From contig JAIEQG010000086.1 in assembly GCA_019747905.1 (NCBI GenBank), positions 1-48,483 of the forward strand: DNA of 48,483 bases, read 5' to 3'. This DNA comes from Burkholderiales bacterium (GTDB lineage Bacteria > Pseudomonadota > Gammaproteobacteria > Burkholderiales > Ga0077523). Positions within the stretch are counted from its first letter, which is position 1. Each line of letters opens with the position of its first letter. A model generated the notes under the pieces. It was not told the DNA's origin, did no database searches, and worked only from the letters and a program-made list of their open reading frames with translations. Made by a program: the position numbers and the translations under genes. This document shows positions 20,677 to 29,643 of this stretch, piece after piece.

Positions 20677-21471
20677 TCACACCCCAGCGAACATGAACGA
20701 CGTCAACACGAAATCGAGCGCCAGCACCACCAGTGCCGAAGTCACGACCGTGCGCGTCACTGCATAGGAGACCCCGGCGGCGGTGGGCGGTGCGTCGAAA
20801 CCCTCAAAAAGAGCGATCAGGGTGACCGCCACGCCGAAGACGACGCTCTTGATCACGCCGTTCAGCACGTCTTCGCGCAGATCCACTGCAGCCTGCATCT
20901 GCGACCAGAACGCGCCGGAGTCCACGCCGATGATTACGACTCCGATCAGGTAACCGCCGAAGATGCCGAGCGCGCTGAAGATCGCAGCGAGCAAGGGCAT
21001 GGAGATAACGCCACCCCAGAATATCGGCGCCATGACCCGGCCGTAGGGATCGACCGCCATCATCTCCATGGCCGAGAGCTGTTCGGTCGATTTCATGATG
21101 CCGATCTTGGCGGTGATCGCGGAGCCGGCGCGGCTCGCGAACAGCAGCGCCGAGACCACCGGACCGAGTTCGCGAGTGAGCGACAGGGCGACGAGGGTAC
21201 CGAGCGCTTCGGCGGAACCGTAGCGCTTCAGCGTCTCGTAGCCCTGCAACCCCAGGACCAGGCCGACGAACAGGCCCGACACGATGATGATGATGAGCGA
21301 CAGCACGCCGGTGAAGTAGATCTCGTTCAGCGTGAGCTGCGGCCGGCGAAAACTCGCCCCGGATCGGGCGATCAGCGTCGCGGTGAACCGCGTGGCGCAT
21401 CCCAGCTTCCATACGCCGTCGATCACGCGCGCGCCGATATGGCGCAGACCACCGTCCAGCGCCGCGATCAC
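20677..21471 (-). CDS. mlaE: phospholipid ABC transporter permease MlaE
   Basis: Permease of the Mla lipid transporter. The 264-residue MlaE-family protein has five to six membrane helices and the conserved [45 protein letters not shown] segment (EQ-loop-like contact with MlaF). It overlaps mlaF by four bases. Confidence 0.95.
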   Translation of the reverse strand: MIAALDGGLRHIGARVIDGVWKLGCATRFTATLIARSGASFRRPQLTLNEIYFTGVLSLIIIIVSGLFVGLVLGLQGYETLKRYGSAEALGTLVALSLTRELGPVVSALLFASRAGSAITAKIGIMKSTEQLSAMEMMAVDPYGRVMAPIFWGGVISMPLLAAIFSALGIFGGYLIGVVIIGVDSGAFWSQMQAAVDLREDVLNGVIKSVVFGVAVTLIALFEGFDAPPTAAGVSYAVTRTVVTSALVVLALDFVLTSFMFAGV

Positions 21472-22277
21472 GGATGCCCCCCGAGGTCGAGATCCTGCGC
21501 GTAGGATCGCCCGGGATAGTGAAACGCCACCGGGCCGTCGGCTTCGCCGTGGATGAACTGCCGGACCAGCGGTTCGCGGGATGCGCGGATCTCATCGGGG
21601 GTGCCTTCGGCGACCATGCGCCCGTCGGCAACGATGTAGACGTAGTCGACGATGCCGAGCGAGGCGCCGACATCGTGGGTGACCAGGATCGAGGTGGCGC
21701 CCAGCGCGTCGTTCAGGCGCCGGATCAGGTTGGCGATCACGCCGAGCGAGATCGGGTCGAGCCCCGTGAAGGGTTCGTCGTACATCATCAGCATGGGGTC
21801 GAGGGCGATGGCCCGGGCCAGAGCGACGCGGCGCGCCATGCCGCCGGAGAGTTCGCCGGTCGAAAGTTGCGCGGCGCCGCGCAAGCCCACCGCGTTCAGC
21901 TTGAGCAGCACGAGGTCCCTGATCAGCGCCTCGTCGAGGCGCGTGTGCTCCCGCAGCGGAAACGCGACGTTCTCGAAGACGGTGAGGTCGGTGAACAAGG
22001 CGCCGAACTGGAACAGCATCCCCATGCGCCGCCGCAATCGGTACAGCGCGTCGTGATCGAGCTGGTGCACCACGGCACCGTTCACCGATACCTGCCCCGC
22101 GGTGGGCCGCAGTTGCCCGCCTATCAGGCGCAGGATGGTGGTCTTGCCGCTGCCGCTGCCACCCATGATGGCCACCACCTTGCCGCGCGGCACGCGCATG
22201 CGGATACCGGTGAGGATCGGGCGGAGATCGTAGGCGAACTGGACGTCCGTGAGTTCGACGAGAGGTTCGGGGGACAC
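21468..22277 (-). CDS. mlaF: phospholipid ABC transporter ATP-binding protein MlaF
   Basis: ATPase that powers MlaFEDB lipid movement. Visible motifs are Walker [11 protein letters not shown], signature [20 protein letters not shown], Walker [13 protein letters not shown] and switch [11 protein letters not shown]. The frame stays open for 614 codons, but the extra part crosses the divergent ABC gene. GTG 22277 gives 269 residues, the same as E. coli MlaF. It also lies just downstream of a TACAAT -10 element, so I prefer it. First gene of the long minus-strand run. Confidence 0.9.
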   Translation of the reverse strand: MSPEPLVELTDVQFAYDLRPILTGIRMRVPRGKVVAIMGGSGSGKTTILRLIGGQLRPTAGQVSVNGAVVHQLDHDALYRLRRRMGMLFQFGALFTDLTVFENVAFPLREHTRLDEALIRDLVLLKLNAVGLRGAAQLSTGELSGGMARRVALARAIALDPMLMMYDEPFTGLDPISLGVIANLIRRLNDALGATSILVTHDVGASLGIVDYVYIVADGRMVAEGTPDEIRASREPLVRQFIHGEADGPVAFHYPGRSYAQDLDLGGHP

Positions 22278-22302
22278 GTCTGACTCGGATGGGTAGCGGC
22301 GG

Positions 22303-22308
22303 ATTGTA
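22303..22308 (-). promoter_or_regulatory. candidate -10 for the mla run
   Basis: TACAAT on the minus strand is placed so that transcription would begin about 20 bases before the mlaF GTG at 22277. The -35 region is GC-rich and poor. It supports the GTG start over longer alternatives. Confidence 0.4.
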
Positions 22309-22472
22309 ACTGGAGACTCGGCCGGCGGCTCGGCGGCCGATGCTTGCTTGTGACCCGGTTTGGATTGCGCTATGTTGGCCCGGTTCCTGCGCATGGGCGG
22401 TGCAACCGGACTTTTCTGGCGTGTCCTGCAAGCCGAGCATCCCGGCACCCGCGCGAACCCCGAACCCGATCC

Positions 22473-23210
22473 ATGGAGACTCCAGCCCTCGCGTTTGCCC
22501 ACGTCTCGAAGGCCTTCGGCACGTCCAGCGCACTCACCGAGGTCGAGCTCGAAGTGGGCGTCGGAGAATTGTTCGGACTGGTAGGAATGAACGGCGCCGG
22601 CAAGACGACTCTCATCAAGTGCCTGCTCGACTCGAGCCGTGCCGATTCCGGCAGCATCGAAGTGTTCGGCGTGACCAGCCTCTTGCCGGCCGCCCGCAGT
22701 CGGCTCGCTTTCCTGCCGGAGCGGTTCAATGCGCCCTTCTACGTCACCGGGCGTGACTTTCTGCGGCTCATGTTGCGGCTCTACGGCCGCAGCTATGACG
22801 AACCCGCCGCGCGCGCGATGCTCGCGGCGCTCGATCTCGACCTCTCCGCACTCGAGAAACCGGTGCGGGCCTACTCCAAGGGCATGACGCAGAAGCTGGG
22901 GCTCGCCTGCTGTCTTTTGTCCGAACGGGCGCTGCTGCTGCTCGACGAGCCCACCAGCGGCCTCGACCCGAAGGCCCGGGCGCTGCTCAAGGCTGCACTG
23001 CGGGAGCGGCACGCTCGCGGTTCGACCATCTTCTTCACTTCGCACTCCCTGGCCGATGTCGAGGAGATGTGCGACCGCATGGCCGTCCTGCATCAGGGCC
23101 GTATCCGGTACGTGGGCAGTCCGGCCGGGCTGCGTGAGCGCTACGGCGCCGCGACGCTGGAGCGCGCTTTCCTGGCCTGCCTCGACACGCCGGTGCCGCT
23201 GGCAGCCTGA
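22473..23210 (+). CDS. ABC transporter ATP-binding protein of the pilus locus
   Basis: ATPase subunit of an ABC-2 type transporter, 245 residues. Motifs are Walker A GMNGAGKTTL, signature YSKGMTQKLGLACCLL, Walker B LLLLDEPTSGLD and the switch region FTSHSLADVEE. No permease lies beside it. The only unpaired permease in the window is at 39678-40466, past the pilus genes, and I take the two as partners. It is followed after four bases by the sigma-54 regulator gene, so the two are one transcription unit. The ATG at 22473 is chosen by family N-terminus (METPALAFAHVSKAFG). An accessory ABC transporter (PilGHI) is known for Myxococcus type IV pili, but the homology here is only functional analogy. 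Confidence 0.9.
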   Translation: METPALAFAHVSKAFGTSSALTEVELEVGVGELFGLVGMNGAGKTTLIKCLLDSSRADSGSIEVFGVTSLLPAARSRLAFLPERFNAPFYVTGRDFLRLMLRLYGRSYDEPAARAMLAALDLDLSALEKPVRAYSKGMTQKLGLACCLLSERALLLLDEPTSGLDPKARALLKAALRERHARGSTIFFTSHSLADVEEMCDRMAVLHQGRIRYVGSPAGLRERYGAATLERAFLACLDTPVPLAA

Positions 23211-23214
23211 TCCC

Positions 23215-24678
23215 TTGAACACGACTCTGCAGCCGCGGCCGGACCTGCTGATCGTCGACGACGACCCGCTCATCACCGACACGCTCAATTTCGTGCTGGG
23301 CAAGACCTTCAATGTCTACGCTGCCGACTCCCGGGCGCAGGTGAAGAGTCTCCTCGCGCAACTCGAGCGCGCACCGGAATTGGCGCTGGTGGACCTTGGC
23401 CTGCCCCCCACGCCGCACCGGCCCGACGAAGGGTTCCGCCTGATCAACGAACTGCTGGCGGCCTCCCCCGACATCAAGATCCTCGTTCTGTCCGGTCAGA
23501 ACGACGAAGCCAACGCCCGGCATGCGCGCGCGCTGGGCGCGGTCGACTTCGTCGCCAAGCCTTGCGAGCCCAAGGAACTGGAAGCACTGCTGATGCGTGC
23601 GCGCAGCTTCGGTGCGGCCGAGCGGCGTGCCGCCGCTGCTGACAGCGGTATCGTCGGCGCGAGCCTCGCCATCACCAAGCTCCGGCAGCAGATCGGCCAG
23701 TACGCCGCGGCGCCGTTCCCGGTCCTGATCGAGGGCGAATCGGGCAGCGGCAAGGAACTCGTGGCGCAGGCGCTGCACGCGGGCAGCCCGCGGGCAGCCC
23801 GCCCCTACCTCGCGCTCAACTGCGCCGCCATTTCGCCCACCCTCGTGGAGCCGACGCTGTTCGGCTATTCGAAAGGCGCGTTCACGGGCGCCAACGCCGC
23901 ACGCGCCGGCTACTTCGAGGATGCGAGCGACGGCACCTTGTTCCTGGACGAGATCGGCGAGCTGCCGCTCGAGTTGCAATCGAAACTGCTGCGCGTGCTG
24001 GAGAACGGCGAGTTCCAGCGGGTCGGCGAAACCCAGAGCCGGACCAGCAATGCACGCGTGATCGCGGCAACCAATCGCGACCTGCGCCAGGAGATCAAGG
24101 CCGGACGGTTCCGGGTGGATCTCTACCATCGACTCTCCGTGTTCACGGTCCAGGTGCCGGCGTTGCGCGAGCTCGGCGACGACAAGCGCCAGCTGCTGTC
24201 GCACTTCGCCAACCTGTACGCGAACCAGGGCGGCGTGCAACCGTTTCGCCTCGACGAGGACGCGACCGCGCTCTGGATGTCCTATCCGTTTCCCGGCAAC
24301 GTCCGCGAGTTGCGCAACATTGTCATCCGCCTCACGACCAAGCATGCCGGCCGCCTGGTCGATCGCGAACAGCTGGTCGCCGAGCTCGACTACGAGACCG
24401 GTGCCGGCGGCACCCCGGCGGGAGTCGATCCCGGTGCCGACTTCGGCGGTACCGTGGCATGGGCCAAACGCATTCTCGAAACGCGGCGCAGCTTCGACCT
24501 CGATTCGGACCTGCGCCACTGGGAAAAATGCTTTGTCGAGGCTGCCCTCGAGATCACCCACGGCAACCTGAGCCAGGCGGCGAAGCTGCTCGGCATGCAC
24601 CGCACCACGCTCTACAGCCGCATGCAGTCCTACGGCGACAACCTCGACGGCGCAACCCGCGGCAAGATCGTCCAGTAA
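23215..24678 (+). CDS. sigma-54-dependent response regulator (NtrC/PrsR-like)
   Basis: Two-component transcription activator for RpoN promoters, 487 residues. A receiver domain (about 10-125) has the acidic pocket VDDDP, phospho-acceptor D60 in LALVDLGLP and the lysine in VAKPCE. The AAA+ domain (about 145-380) has Walker A GESGSGKE (174-181) and the sigma-54 contact loop GAFTGA (221-226), so it should be a true activator. A C-terminal Fis-type helix-turn-helix follows ([20 protein letters not shown]). It starts at TTG 23215, four bases after the ABC ATPase stop, with no better start available before the receiver. The likely kinase is at 37818-39536, and the likely targets are the sigma-54 promoters at 41426 and 43958. 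Confidence 0.92.
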   Translation: MNTTLQPRPDLLIVDDDPLITDTLNFVLGKTFNVYAADSRAQVKSLLAQLERAPELALVDLGLPPTPHRPDEGFRLINELLAASPDIKILVLSGQNDEANARHARALGAVDFVAKPCEPKELEALLMRARSFGAAERRAAAADSGIVGASLAITKLRQQIGQYAAAPFPVLIEGESGSGKELVAQALHAGSPRAARPYLALNCAAISPTLVEPTLFGYSKGAFTGANAARAGYFEDASDGTLFLDEIGELPLELQSKLLRVLENGEFQRVGETQSRTSNARVIAATNRDLRQEIKAGRFRVDLYHRLSVFTVQVPALRELGDDKRQLLSHFANLYANQGGVQPFRLDEDATALWMSYPFPGNVRELRNIVIRLTTKHAGRLVDREQLVAELDYETGAGGTPAGVDPGADFGGTVAWAKRILETRRSFDLDSDLRHWEKCFVEAALEITHGNLSQAAKLLGMHRTTLYSRMQSYGDNLDGATRGKIVQ

Positions 24679-24684
24679 CCGGCC

Positions 24685-26250
24685 ATGTACTACACATTCT
24701 TCGGATTGCAGCAGCCGCCGTTTCGTATCACCCCCGACACCGAGTTCTTCTTCGAGGGCGCCAATCGCGGCTCGGTACTGGAAGCACTGATGTACGCGAT
24801 CGGTGAGGGCGAGGGCATCGTCAAGGTCACCGGCGAGGTGGGCAGCGGCAAGACCATGCTGTGCCGGGTACTGCAACAGCGGCTGGCCGACAGTGTGGAC
24901 ATCGTCTACCTCGCCAACCCGAACGTCTCGCCGGAAGACATCCTGCACGCCATCGCCTTCGAGCTGCAGCTGCCGGTCAAGCGCGAAGCGACGCGCCTCG
25001 AGGTCATGCACGCCCTGCAGCAGTACCTGGTGCAGCGGCATGCCGAGCGCCGCCAGGTCGTGGTCTTCGTCGAGGAATCCCAGGGCATGCCGCTCGCGAC
25101 GCTGGAGGAGATCCGGCTGCTCTCCAATCTCGAGACCGACCGCAGCAAGCTGCTGCAGATCGTGCTGTTCGGGCAGCCGGAACTGGACGAGAACCTGCGG
25201 CAGACCAGCATCCGCCAGCTGCGCGAACGCATCACCCACAGCTTCTATCTGTCGCCGTTGTCGGCCGACGAGGTGGGGGCCTACCTTGCTTTTCGCCTGC
25301 ATGCCGCGGGTTACCGCGGACCGGCCCTATTCTCCAAGAGAGTAATCACTTACATTGCAAAAGCGAGCGGCGGACTTACACGGCGCGTCAACATCGTTGC
25401 CGACAAGGCACTGCTCGCCGCGTTCGCGGAAAGCACCCACACCATTTCGCTCAAGCATGTCCGCACCGCCGTGCAGGACAGCGAGTTCAGCCAGGGCAAG
25501 GCACCACCCACTGCCCCGGCCTGGTTCGGGTGGGCGCTGCTCGGCGCAGGCATCGTGGCGATCGCGGCCGTCGCCTGGTGGTACGCAGCAGCAGGCACCA
25601 GCGGATCGGTCGCGATGCCCACAAGTGACATGCCGCCGGCATCAACCGCCGCGACCGCAGTGGCACCACCTGCGGCAGCGGCACCGGCTGCGTCAGTTCC
25701 GGCCGAACCGGCTGTAGCGTCTCAACCCGTGAGCAACAACGCCACGGAAATCGCCGGTCCGAGACCGGAAGCCGTAATGCAGACCGCAGCGACGGAGCAG
25801 CCGGCAGCGGCACCAGGTTTGCGCATCGCGTCAGAGATAAGCCAGCCGGAGTCGGCGCCCGCTACCAGCCCACCCAAGGTCTCAAGCCAGCCGCTGCCGG
25901 ATGACTTCCTGGAACGACGCTTGCGAGCAACGGAGTCCTGGCTGTCTACCCAAGCGGAGAAGACGTACACCATTCAATTGATGGGCTCGGCGGACGCCGA
26001 ATACCTCAAGGAATATTTCAAGTCCCTCTCCAAATCTATTGAAGTAGATGATATTTTTGTGTACCGTACCGTCGCTAACATGAAGCCGTCCCTGACCGTC
26101 GTGTACGGTGCTTACCCCACCATGCGCGCGGTCAACGAGGCTATCGAGCAGTTGCCTCCGGAGCTTCAACGGTACCGGCCGTATCAGCGCACCATCCGCG
26201 GCATCCGCGCGGAGATCGAAGAAGCGCGCAACACCCCGACTGCCCGGTAG
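24685..26250 (+). CDS. mshM: MshM/ExeA-like AAA+ ATPase with C-terminal SPOR domain
   Basis: Pilus assembly ATPase of the ExeA/GspA family, 521 residues. It begins MYYTFFGLQQPPFRITPDTEFF, the family signature. Walker A is GEVGSGKT (50-57), Walker B is VVVFVEE, and the sensor region is LQIVLFGQPELDE. A membrane helix (about 281-301) is followed by a Pro/Ala-rich linker of about 110 residues. A C-terminal SPOR-like domain (about 425-505, YTIQLMGSADAEYL) should bind denuded peptidoglycan in the periplasm. The likely role is to help pass the secretin through the cell wall. It follows the regulator gene by 6 bases. Confidence 0.88.
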   Translation: MYYTFFGLQQPPFRITPDTEFFFEGANRGSVLEALMYAIGEGEGIVKVTGEVGSGKTMLCRVLQQRLADSVDIVYLANPNVSPEDILHAIAFELQLPVKREATRLEVMHALQQYLVQRHAERRQVVVFVEESQGMPLATLEEIRLLSNLETDRSKLLQIVLFGQPELDENLRQTSIRQLRERITHSFYLSPLSADEVGAYLAFRLHAAGYRGPALFSKRVITYIAKASGGLTRRVNIVADKALLAAFAESTHTISLKHVRTAVQDSEFSQGKAPPTAPAWFGWALLGAGIVAIAAVAWWYAAAGTSGSVAMPTSDMPPASTAATAVAPPAAAAPAASVPAEPAVASQPVSNNATEIAGPRPEAVMQTAATEQPAAAPGLRIASEISQPESAPATSPPKVSSQPLPDDFLERRLRATESWLSTQAEKTYTIQLMGSADAEYLKEYFKSLSKSIEVDDIFVYRTVANMKPSLTVVYGAYPTMRAVNEAIEQLPPELQRYRPYQRTIRGIRAEIEEARNTPTAR

Positions 26251-26337
26251 ATCCCGTCGTGAACTACCCGGCCTCCCGTACCCGAGAACTCCCGGCCAAG
26301 CCGTCAAGGTGATGACCCCCGTCGGCTCCGCAAACTG

Positions 26338-28212
26338 ATGATCCATCTGCCCGATTCCAGCCTCCTGCGCCCCGCCGGCCGCCTCGCATCCACGAGTCGC
26401 GTCATTTCCTGCCGGCACGCGGCAGGGCTGCTCCTGATGGCGGTGGCGCTGGGCGGCTGCAGCTACAAAGCGCCGGTCCTGCCGGTCTCGGACACCCACC
26501 TCACCGAAGACAAGCTCAGCAAGACTGACCGCGAGGACATCCTCCCGCCGGTTTCCATCCCGACGCCGCCACCCCCGAAGCCCCAGACTCGCCTGCCCAC
26601 CTACAGCGTGGTCGTGAACGAAGTCCCGGTGAAGGAGCTGCTGTTCGCCCTGGCGCGCGACACCAAGCAGAACATCGACGTGCATCCGGGGCTGCAGGGG
26701 CTCGTCAGCCTCAACGCCATCGACGAGACCCTGCCCGCGATCCTCGATCGCATCGCCAAGCAAGGCAATCTGCGCTGGCGTCAGGAGGGTCGCACGATCC
26801 TAGTGACGCCCGACACGCCATACGTCAAGACGTACCGGGTCGATTACGTCAACGTGACACGGGAAACGCAGTCAACCGTCGGTGTTCAGGGATTGGTCGG
26901 CAACGTCGGCTCCACCGGAGGAGGAGGAGGTGGTGGTGGCGGTGGTGGTGGTGGTGGTGGTGGTGGTGGTGGCGGCGGCGGAAACACGTCGAGCACCACG
27001 GTGAATACGGTATCGAAGAACGAGTTCTGGAAGGTGCTCGAAGATAACGTCAAGGCAATGCTTGCCGCGACCCGGGTCCAAGCGCTTTCGGCGGACGAGC
27101 GTGCCGCCCGGAGCGAAGCGGCGAAGGCACAACGCGAGGAACGCATCGCTCAGGCGGAGGCGGTGGCGCGAGCAGGGGCAAACGCAAGCGAGTTGATGGA
27201 CAAAGCCTTCAATAGTCAGCAAGCAGCTCTACCGGGAGACCTCGCCAATGAAGTGGCGGTCAATCCGATAACCGGCACGGTGACGATTCTCGCAACCGAT
27301 CGACAGCACTCGCTGGTACAGCAGTACCTTGACCAGGTCATGGCCTCGTCGCAACGGCAAGTACTCATCGAGGCCACCATCGTCGAGGTCGAACTGTCTC
27401 GGACGTATCAGGCCGGCATCGACTGGGGGCGGGTCGCCTCTTCCCCGGGTGCCGGCATCAGCTTCACCCAGAATCTGCTCGGAGGCGCGCTCGGGACTGC
27501 CCCAAATGTCACGGTCTCCTACGGCCAGCAGGGTGTAACGAACCTGTTCGCCACCATCAAGCTCCTCGAGCAATTCGGCAACACTCGCGTTCTGTCGAGC
27601 CCCAAGGTGATGGCACTCAACAACCAGACAGCGATCCTCAAGGTCGTGAGGAACGTCGTCTACTTCAACATCACGCAGCAGACAACAGCGGTAGCGAACG
27701 CAGGAAGCACAACGGCAACGACCACCACTGCGCGTACCGTTCCGTTGGGCTTGGTCATGAGCCTGACGCCGCAGATCAATTCCAATGGGCAAGTAACCAT
27801 CAACGTTAGACCAACCGTGACGAGCCAGGTCGACACTGCGTTCGATCCTAACCCCGTGCTCGTAGTAAACCCGACCACGCGGTTGCAGAATCCCATTCCT
27901 GTCGTGGAAATCCGCGAGATCGAATCCGTGCTGCAACTAGTCAGCGGTCAGACCGCAATCCTGGGTGGTCTCATCAAGGACGAGGTGCGGAGAAACCGCA
28001 GCCAGGTTCCCGGCGTTGGCAACACCCGCGCCGGCGACGTGTTCGCCTTCCGAGATGAGCAGGCTGTCAAGACGGAGTTGGTCATCTTCTTGCGCCCGAC
28101 GGTAGTCTCGAACCCGTCGCTCGACTCCGACGATCTGCGGTTCCTGCGTCCGCTGCTGCCGAACGCCAAGCGGATGGGCGCGCTGCCTGACGCGCCAGCT
28201 CCGGCAAAGTGA
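26338..28212 (+). CDS. mshL: MshL-type secretin lipoprotein
   Basis: Outer-membrane channel for the pilus, 624 residues. A lipoprotein signal ends in LGGC (lipidated C41). An N-terminal secretin/TonB short domain follows (about 90-150, YSVVVNEVPVKELLFALARDTKQNIDV). A run of 22 glycines (194-215) and an Ala/Glu-rich helix (about 235-290) come next. The C-terminal secretin domain has VEVELSRTYQAGIDW, the VLSSPKVMALNNQTAILKV segment and the beta-barrel end SGQTAILGGLIKDE. The domain order matches MshL/PilQ of MSHA systems. An 87-base gap without a clear signal separates it from mshM. Confidence 0.93.
   Translation: MIHLPDSSLLRPAGRLASTSRVISCRHAAGLLLMAVALGGCSYKAPVLPVSDTHLTEDKLSKTDREDILPPVSIPTPPPPKPQTRLPTYSVVVNEVPVKELLFALARDTKQNIDVHPGLQGLVSLNAIDETLPAILDRIAKQGNLRWRQEGRTILVTPDTPYVKTYRVDYVNVTRETQSTVGVQGLVGNVGSTGGGGGGGGGGGGGGGGGGGGGGNTSSTTVNTVSKNEFWKVLEDNVKAMLAATRVQALSADERAARSEAAKAQREERIAQAEAVARAGANASELMDKAFNSQQAALPGDLANEVAVNPITGTVTILATDRQHSLVQQYLDQVMASSQRQVLIEATIVEVELSRTYQAGIDWGRVASSPGAGISFTQNLLGGALGTAPNVTVSYGQQGVTNLFATIKLLEQFGNTRVLSSPKVMALNNQTAILKVVRNVVYFNITQQTTAVANAGSTTATTTTARTVPLGLVMSLTPQINSNGQVTINVRPTVTSQVDTAFDPNPVLVVNPTTRLQNPIPVVEIREIESVLQLVSGQTAILGGLIKDEVRRNRSQVPGVGNTRAGDVFAFRDEQAVKTELVIFLRPTVVSNPSLDSDDLRFLRPLLPNAKRMGALPDAPAPAK
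26917..26982 (+). repeat. glycine-codon microsatellite inside mshL
   Basis: There are 22 consecutive glycine codons, ordered GGA x4, GGT x3, GGC, GGT x10, GGC x3 and GGA. Ten perfect GGT units lie at 26941-26970. The unit is three bases, so slippage would change linker length without breaking the frame. Confidence 0.95.
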
Positions 28213-28215
28213 GTC

Positions 28216-29643
28216 ATGAGCCTCCTGCTCCAGGCCTTGCAGAAGGCCGCGAAGAACCGCGAGACTGCGCAGCAGCCTGTTGAACCGGTCACCGGTTTCG
28301 CGACCAACGGCGGCTCGACCCTGGAATTGGAGCCCGGCGAGATCGAGCCCGCACCGCTCAGCCGAGAGTTCGAAGCGACGGCCGAACCCCCGCCAGCAGC
28401 ACCGGCACGCCCGGCTCGGGACGAATTCCCCGAACCAACGGCCCAGCAGGCCGCGGTCGTGGTCAATGCCGCGGCGGTCGCGAAGGAGCCCGGCTTCAGC
28501 ATCATGGACTGGGCACGGGATCACCCGGTCCATATCTTCGCGGTCATCGCCGGCATCTTTCTGGCGTTCTACTTCGTCTATGTCGCGGTCGAGATCAAGT
28601 ATCCCGGCTTCTGGTCGCGGTCCGGGTCGATCGTCGGCCCTGCCGCCAACAATGGTCCGTTGGTACGCAATCCTGCCCCGAGCCAGGCAGCGCCGGACGG
28701 CGCGCAGGCGCCGACGCAGGCCGCTGCACCGATGCCCGATCTGGTGGCGCCACCTGCTCCCGGCGAGCCTTTGCCTCCCGCAGGTCCCGCAGCTGGCGTC
28801 CCGGCCACGACGGCACCGTCAGCCCTGCCGCCCGCACCTGGCCCGGATACCAAGCCCGCCGCCGTCGGCGCGTCGCCTACCGGCACCACGAGCGCGGCGA
28901 CAAAGCCGGCCACCACTGCAACGACCGATCGCCCCTCCTCAGCAACTTCGGGCGTCATCGTTCGTGCCGATTCTGCCGGGCCGATCCCGCGCAAGTCGCG
29001 GTCCCGGCCTGCGCCCGCCGAGCCGGAATCGGACATCACGTTCAAGGCCTCCGACCACAGCTCGACCATCAACACCTGGTTGAATACTGCCTACGATCAA
29101 CTGCAGAAGGGCCAGCTCGAAGCCGCACAGTCCACCTACGACCGCGTGCTGGCCTCCGACGGCCGCAACGTCGACGCGCTGCTGGGCCTCGCATCCATCG
29201 CCTGGCAACAGGGTCAGACGGAAAAGGCGTCGGAACTCTATTACCGCGTTCTGCAGCTCGACCCGCAGAACGCCCCGGCGCAGAGCGGCCTGATCGGACT
29301 GATGGGGCGAGTCGATCCGACCGCGAGCGAAACGCGATTGAAGCAACTGATCTCCCGTGAACCCTCGGGAGGGCTCTACTTCACGCTGGGCAACCTGTAC
29401 GCCGGGGAACGGCTGTGGGCACAGGCGCAACAGTCCTACTTCCAGGCGTTCCAGCTGGAGCCCACCAATCCCGACTACGCATTCAACCTCGCGGTTGGAC
29501 TGGAGCATCTCAACCAGAGCAAGGCTGCACTGGCGTACTATCGCAAGGCCCTGGATCTTTCGTTTGCGCGCGGGCGCGCCGGCTTCGACCAGAAGCAGGT
29601 CATCACGCGTATCGGCGAACTGTCGGCCGCCACGACCGAATGA
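28216..29643 (+). CDS. mshN: MshN-like TPR protein
   Basis: Membrane-anchored tetratricopeptide protein, 475 residues. The N-terminus MSLLLQALQKAAKNRE resembles MshN. One membrane segment (about 113-133) is followed by a low-complexity Pro/Ala/Thr-rich stretch of about 130 residues. TPR-like repeats (about 285-470) include 'YDRVLASDGRNVDALLGLASIAWQQGQTEKASELYYRVLQLDP' type units. It probably acts as a periplasmic scaffold for the pilus machine. It follows mshL by 3 bases and overlaps mshE by 4. Confidence 0.85.
   Translation: MSLLLQALQKAAKNRETAQQPVEPVTGFATNGGSTLELEPGEIEPAPLSREFEATAEPPPAAPARPARDEFPEPTAQQAAVVVNAAAVAKEPGFSIMDWARDHPVHIFAVIAGIFLAFYFVYVAVEIKYPGFWSRSGSIVGPAANNGPLVRNPAPSQAAPDGAQAPTQAAAPMPDLVAPPAPGEPLPPAGPAAGVPATTAPSALPPAPGPDTKPAAVGASPTGTTSAATKPATTATTDRPSSATSGVIVRADSAGPIPRKSRSRPAPAEPESDITFKASDHSSTINTWLNTAYDQLQKGQLEAAQSTYDRVLASDGRNVDALLGLASIAWQQGQTEKASELYYRVLQLDPQNAPAQSGLIGLMGRVDPTASETRLKQLISREPSGGLYFTLGNLYAGERLWAQAQQSYFQAFQLEPTNPDYAFNLAVGLEHLNQSKAALAYYRKALDLSFARGRAGFDQKQVITRIGELSAATTE

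Noticed and set aside
22376..22390. GG-N10-GC element before the pilus-locus ABC ATPase gene
   Set aside because: The spacing fits sigma-54, but only TGGC and TGC match the consensus. Such matches are common by chance in GC-rich DNA.
22344..22472. Earlier starts for the ABC ATPase
   Set aside because: The upstream residues do not resemble an ABC N-terminus, and the ATG at 22473 fits the family.
21468..23312. A 614-codon open frame containing mlaF
   Set aside because: The extra N-terminal part lies antisense to the ABC ATPase and regulator genes and upstream of the likely mla promoter. It has no family resemblance, and GTG 22277 gives the normal MlaF length.
26917..26982. Phase variation by frameshift in the GGT tract
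   Set aside because: The repeat unit is three bases, so slippage cannot switch the frame; only length change is possible.
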